Source: Clostridia bacterium 41_269
Lineage (GTDB): Bacteria > Bacillota > DTU086
Assembly (NCBI GenBank): GCA_001508005.1
Contig: LGEZ01000007.1
Span: 23,548-87,547, forward strand
Direction of reading: 5' to 3'
DNA length: 64,000 nucleotides
A program made the position numbers and the translations under genes. The first letter of the stretch is position 1. Every line of letters starts with the position of its first letter. Of the stretch, positions 63,116 to 64,000 are shown one piece after another. Under the pieces are notes generated by a model. That model saw only the letters and a program-made list of their open reading frames with translations, searched no databases and had not been told where the DNA came from.

Positions 63116-64000
63116 ATGCATAAAAACAATTCCCAAAACAATAAACCCACTTTTGATATAATAACCCTAGGCTGCCCGCTGAATCAGTATGAAAGCGCAG
63201 CTATAGAAGGGCTCCTTCTTAAAAATGGATTTAAGCGCAGCCAAAATAAAAGCGATGTTGTGATAATAAACAGTTGTGCAGTAACCCAAGCAGCCGCCCG
63301 CAGATCCCGAAAAGAAGCACGTCAGGCAAAGAAAAAAAACCCAAACACTCTTTTAGTTTTAACAGGCTGCTACAGTCAGCTGTATCCCGATGATATTAAA
63401 AAATTATTACCTGAAGCAGATATTGTTGTGGGAACAGCAGGCCGTTCAGAGCTGCCCAAAATTATACTGAAGAAACTAGAAGAAAAAGATGCGCCCAAGC
63501 ATATAAAGATACAGGAACTGCACAAGGCAGAAAAATTTGAAGAATTTGATGCCGTCCCTAAATTTTACCGCCACCGACCCATTATAAAAATTCAGGAAGG
63601 CTGTAATCAGTTCTGTTCCTTCTGCGCCGTAATTTTTGCCCGGGGCAAACCAAGAAGCAGAAATCCGTTAAAAATTATAGAGGAAGCAGAAACTTACGCA
63701 GCCTTAGGATATAGAGAAATCATAATTACGGGAACCAACATAGGGCTCTATGGCATGGATTTAGGCAATATAAATCTGCCTAAACTGCTAAATAAAATTG
63801 ATTCCCTTAATTACCCTTTTAGGATAAGACTGAGTTCCATAGAGCCCATGGGAGTAACTGAAGAACTTCTTGAGGTAATGGCTCACAGCCACCGTATATG
63901 CCATTATCTCTATATGCCCCTTCAGAGCGGAAGCAACCGAATTTTAAAATTAATGGGCAGAAATTATACCGTTGAAGATTATGGGAAAATAGTTGAAAAA
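63116..64000 (+). CDS. mtaB: tRNA t6A37 methylthiotransferase MtaB, 5' part
   Basis: 295 codons are in view and the frame runs off the end; the family has about 430. The N-terminal UPF0004 domain holds three cluster cysteines: ITLGCPLNQYES, INSCAVTQAA and LTGCYSQ. The radical SAM motif is QEGCNQFCSFCAV (CxxxCxxC). MtaB adds a methylthio group to t6A at position 37 of tRNA. MiaB and RimO are close relatives, but the order and spacing of the motifs suit MtaB. It is divergent from recD2 with a gap of about 230 bases from the recD2 TTG start. Confidence 0.85.
   Translation, partial: MHKNNSQNNKPTFDIITLGCPLNQYESAAIEGLLLKNGFKRSQNKSDVVIINSCAVTQAAARRSRKEARQAKKKNPNTLLVLTGCYSQLYPDDIKKLLPEADIVVGTAGRSELPKIILKKLEEKDAPKHIKIQELHKAEKFEEFDAVPKFYRHRPIIKIQEGCNQFCSFCAVIFARGKPRSRNPLKIIEEAETYAALGYREIIITGTNIGLYGMDLGNINLPKLLNKIDSLNYPFRIRLSSIEPMGVTEELLEVMAHSHRICHYLYMPLQSGSNRILKLMGRNYTVEDYGKIVEK

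Noticed and set aside
1..64000. tRNA or rRNA genes, CRISPR arrays, prophage or insertion sequences with transposase
   Set aside because: None was recognised on reading both strands; no spaced direct repeats or transposase motifs were found. A tRNA scan was not run.

Overview
This window reads as a chromosomal segment of a low-GC, Gram-positive, anaerobic, spore-forming bacterium of the class Clostridia. The signs are a rubredoxin and superoxide reductase pair, CotF-like spore coat proteins, a YhcN/YlaJ-type sporulation lipoprotein, the FtsEX/EnvC/Ctp/MinJ/UvrBA order also known from Bacillus subtilis, strong GGAGG ribosome binding sites with frequent GTG/TTG starts, and classic AT-rich promoters. 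Two clusters are typical of thermophiles: TtuA/TtuB plus TrmI (tRNA T-loop modification) and inositol-phosphate synthase plus a fused IPCT/DIPPS (di-myo-inositol phosphate). A thermophilic or thermotolerant lifestyle is therefore inferred, not proven.

Layout. 1-1.3 kb: tail of a flavin oxidoreductase, a 264-bp structured repeat, then rubredoxin and superoxide reductase. 1.3-4.8 kb: an SLH-domain exported protein, a lipoprotein nuclease and a GT2 glycosyltransferase. 4.8-11 kb: htpG, a sporulation lipoprotein, yvcK, rapZ, a PHP phosphoesterase with an in-frame stop, and a HAD phosphatase. 11.2-16.1 kb: a metallo-hydrolase, a multiply frameshifted phosphodiester glycosidase and envelope proteins (DUF502, an aberrant cis-prenyltransferase, DUF948, YtxH). 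16.2-18.3 kb: ttuA, ttuB and divergent trmI. 18.4-20.8 kb: di-myo-inositol phosphate synthesis. 21.4-26.7 kb: a DUF362 ferredoxin protein, a chemoreceptor behind a c-di-GMP riboswitch, and PII plus an ammonium transporter with a long leader. 26.9-30.3 kb: a double P-loop ATPase, a TerC protein behind a yybP-ykoY riboswitch, an HPP membrane protein and a DUF5320 protein. 30.4-34.8 kb: a second copy of the structured repeat, then an operon with a C-terminally truncated RuBisCO-like protein, two phosphoenolpyruvate-hydrolase-family TIM barrels and a frameshifted Tm-1-like ATP-binding protein. 35-45.2 kb: a metallo-hydrolase, uvrC, uvrA, uvrB, and the FakA/FakB-like fatty acid kinase pair. 45.3-52.4 kb: MinJ-like PDZ protein, Ctp protease, EnvC-like hydrolase, FtsX, FtsE and two coat proteins. 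52.5-64 kb: split transketolase, YitT, UbiB-like kinase, prfB with its programmed frameshift, secA, recD2, and divergent mtaB running off the end.

The least explained items are (i) the 264-265 bp element present twice, each copy embedded in a different bidirectional terminator whose hairpin is duplicated on both sides; and (ii) the RuBisCO-like/Tm-1-like/TIM-barrel operon. Five one-base homopolymer disruptions (or six with the glycosyltransferase start) and one nonsense codon occur in otherwise intact genes. They may be real decay or consensus errors, and raw reads would decide.
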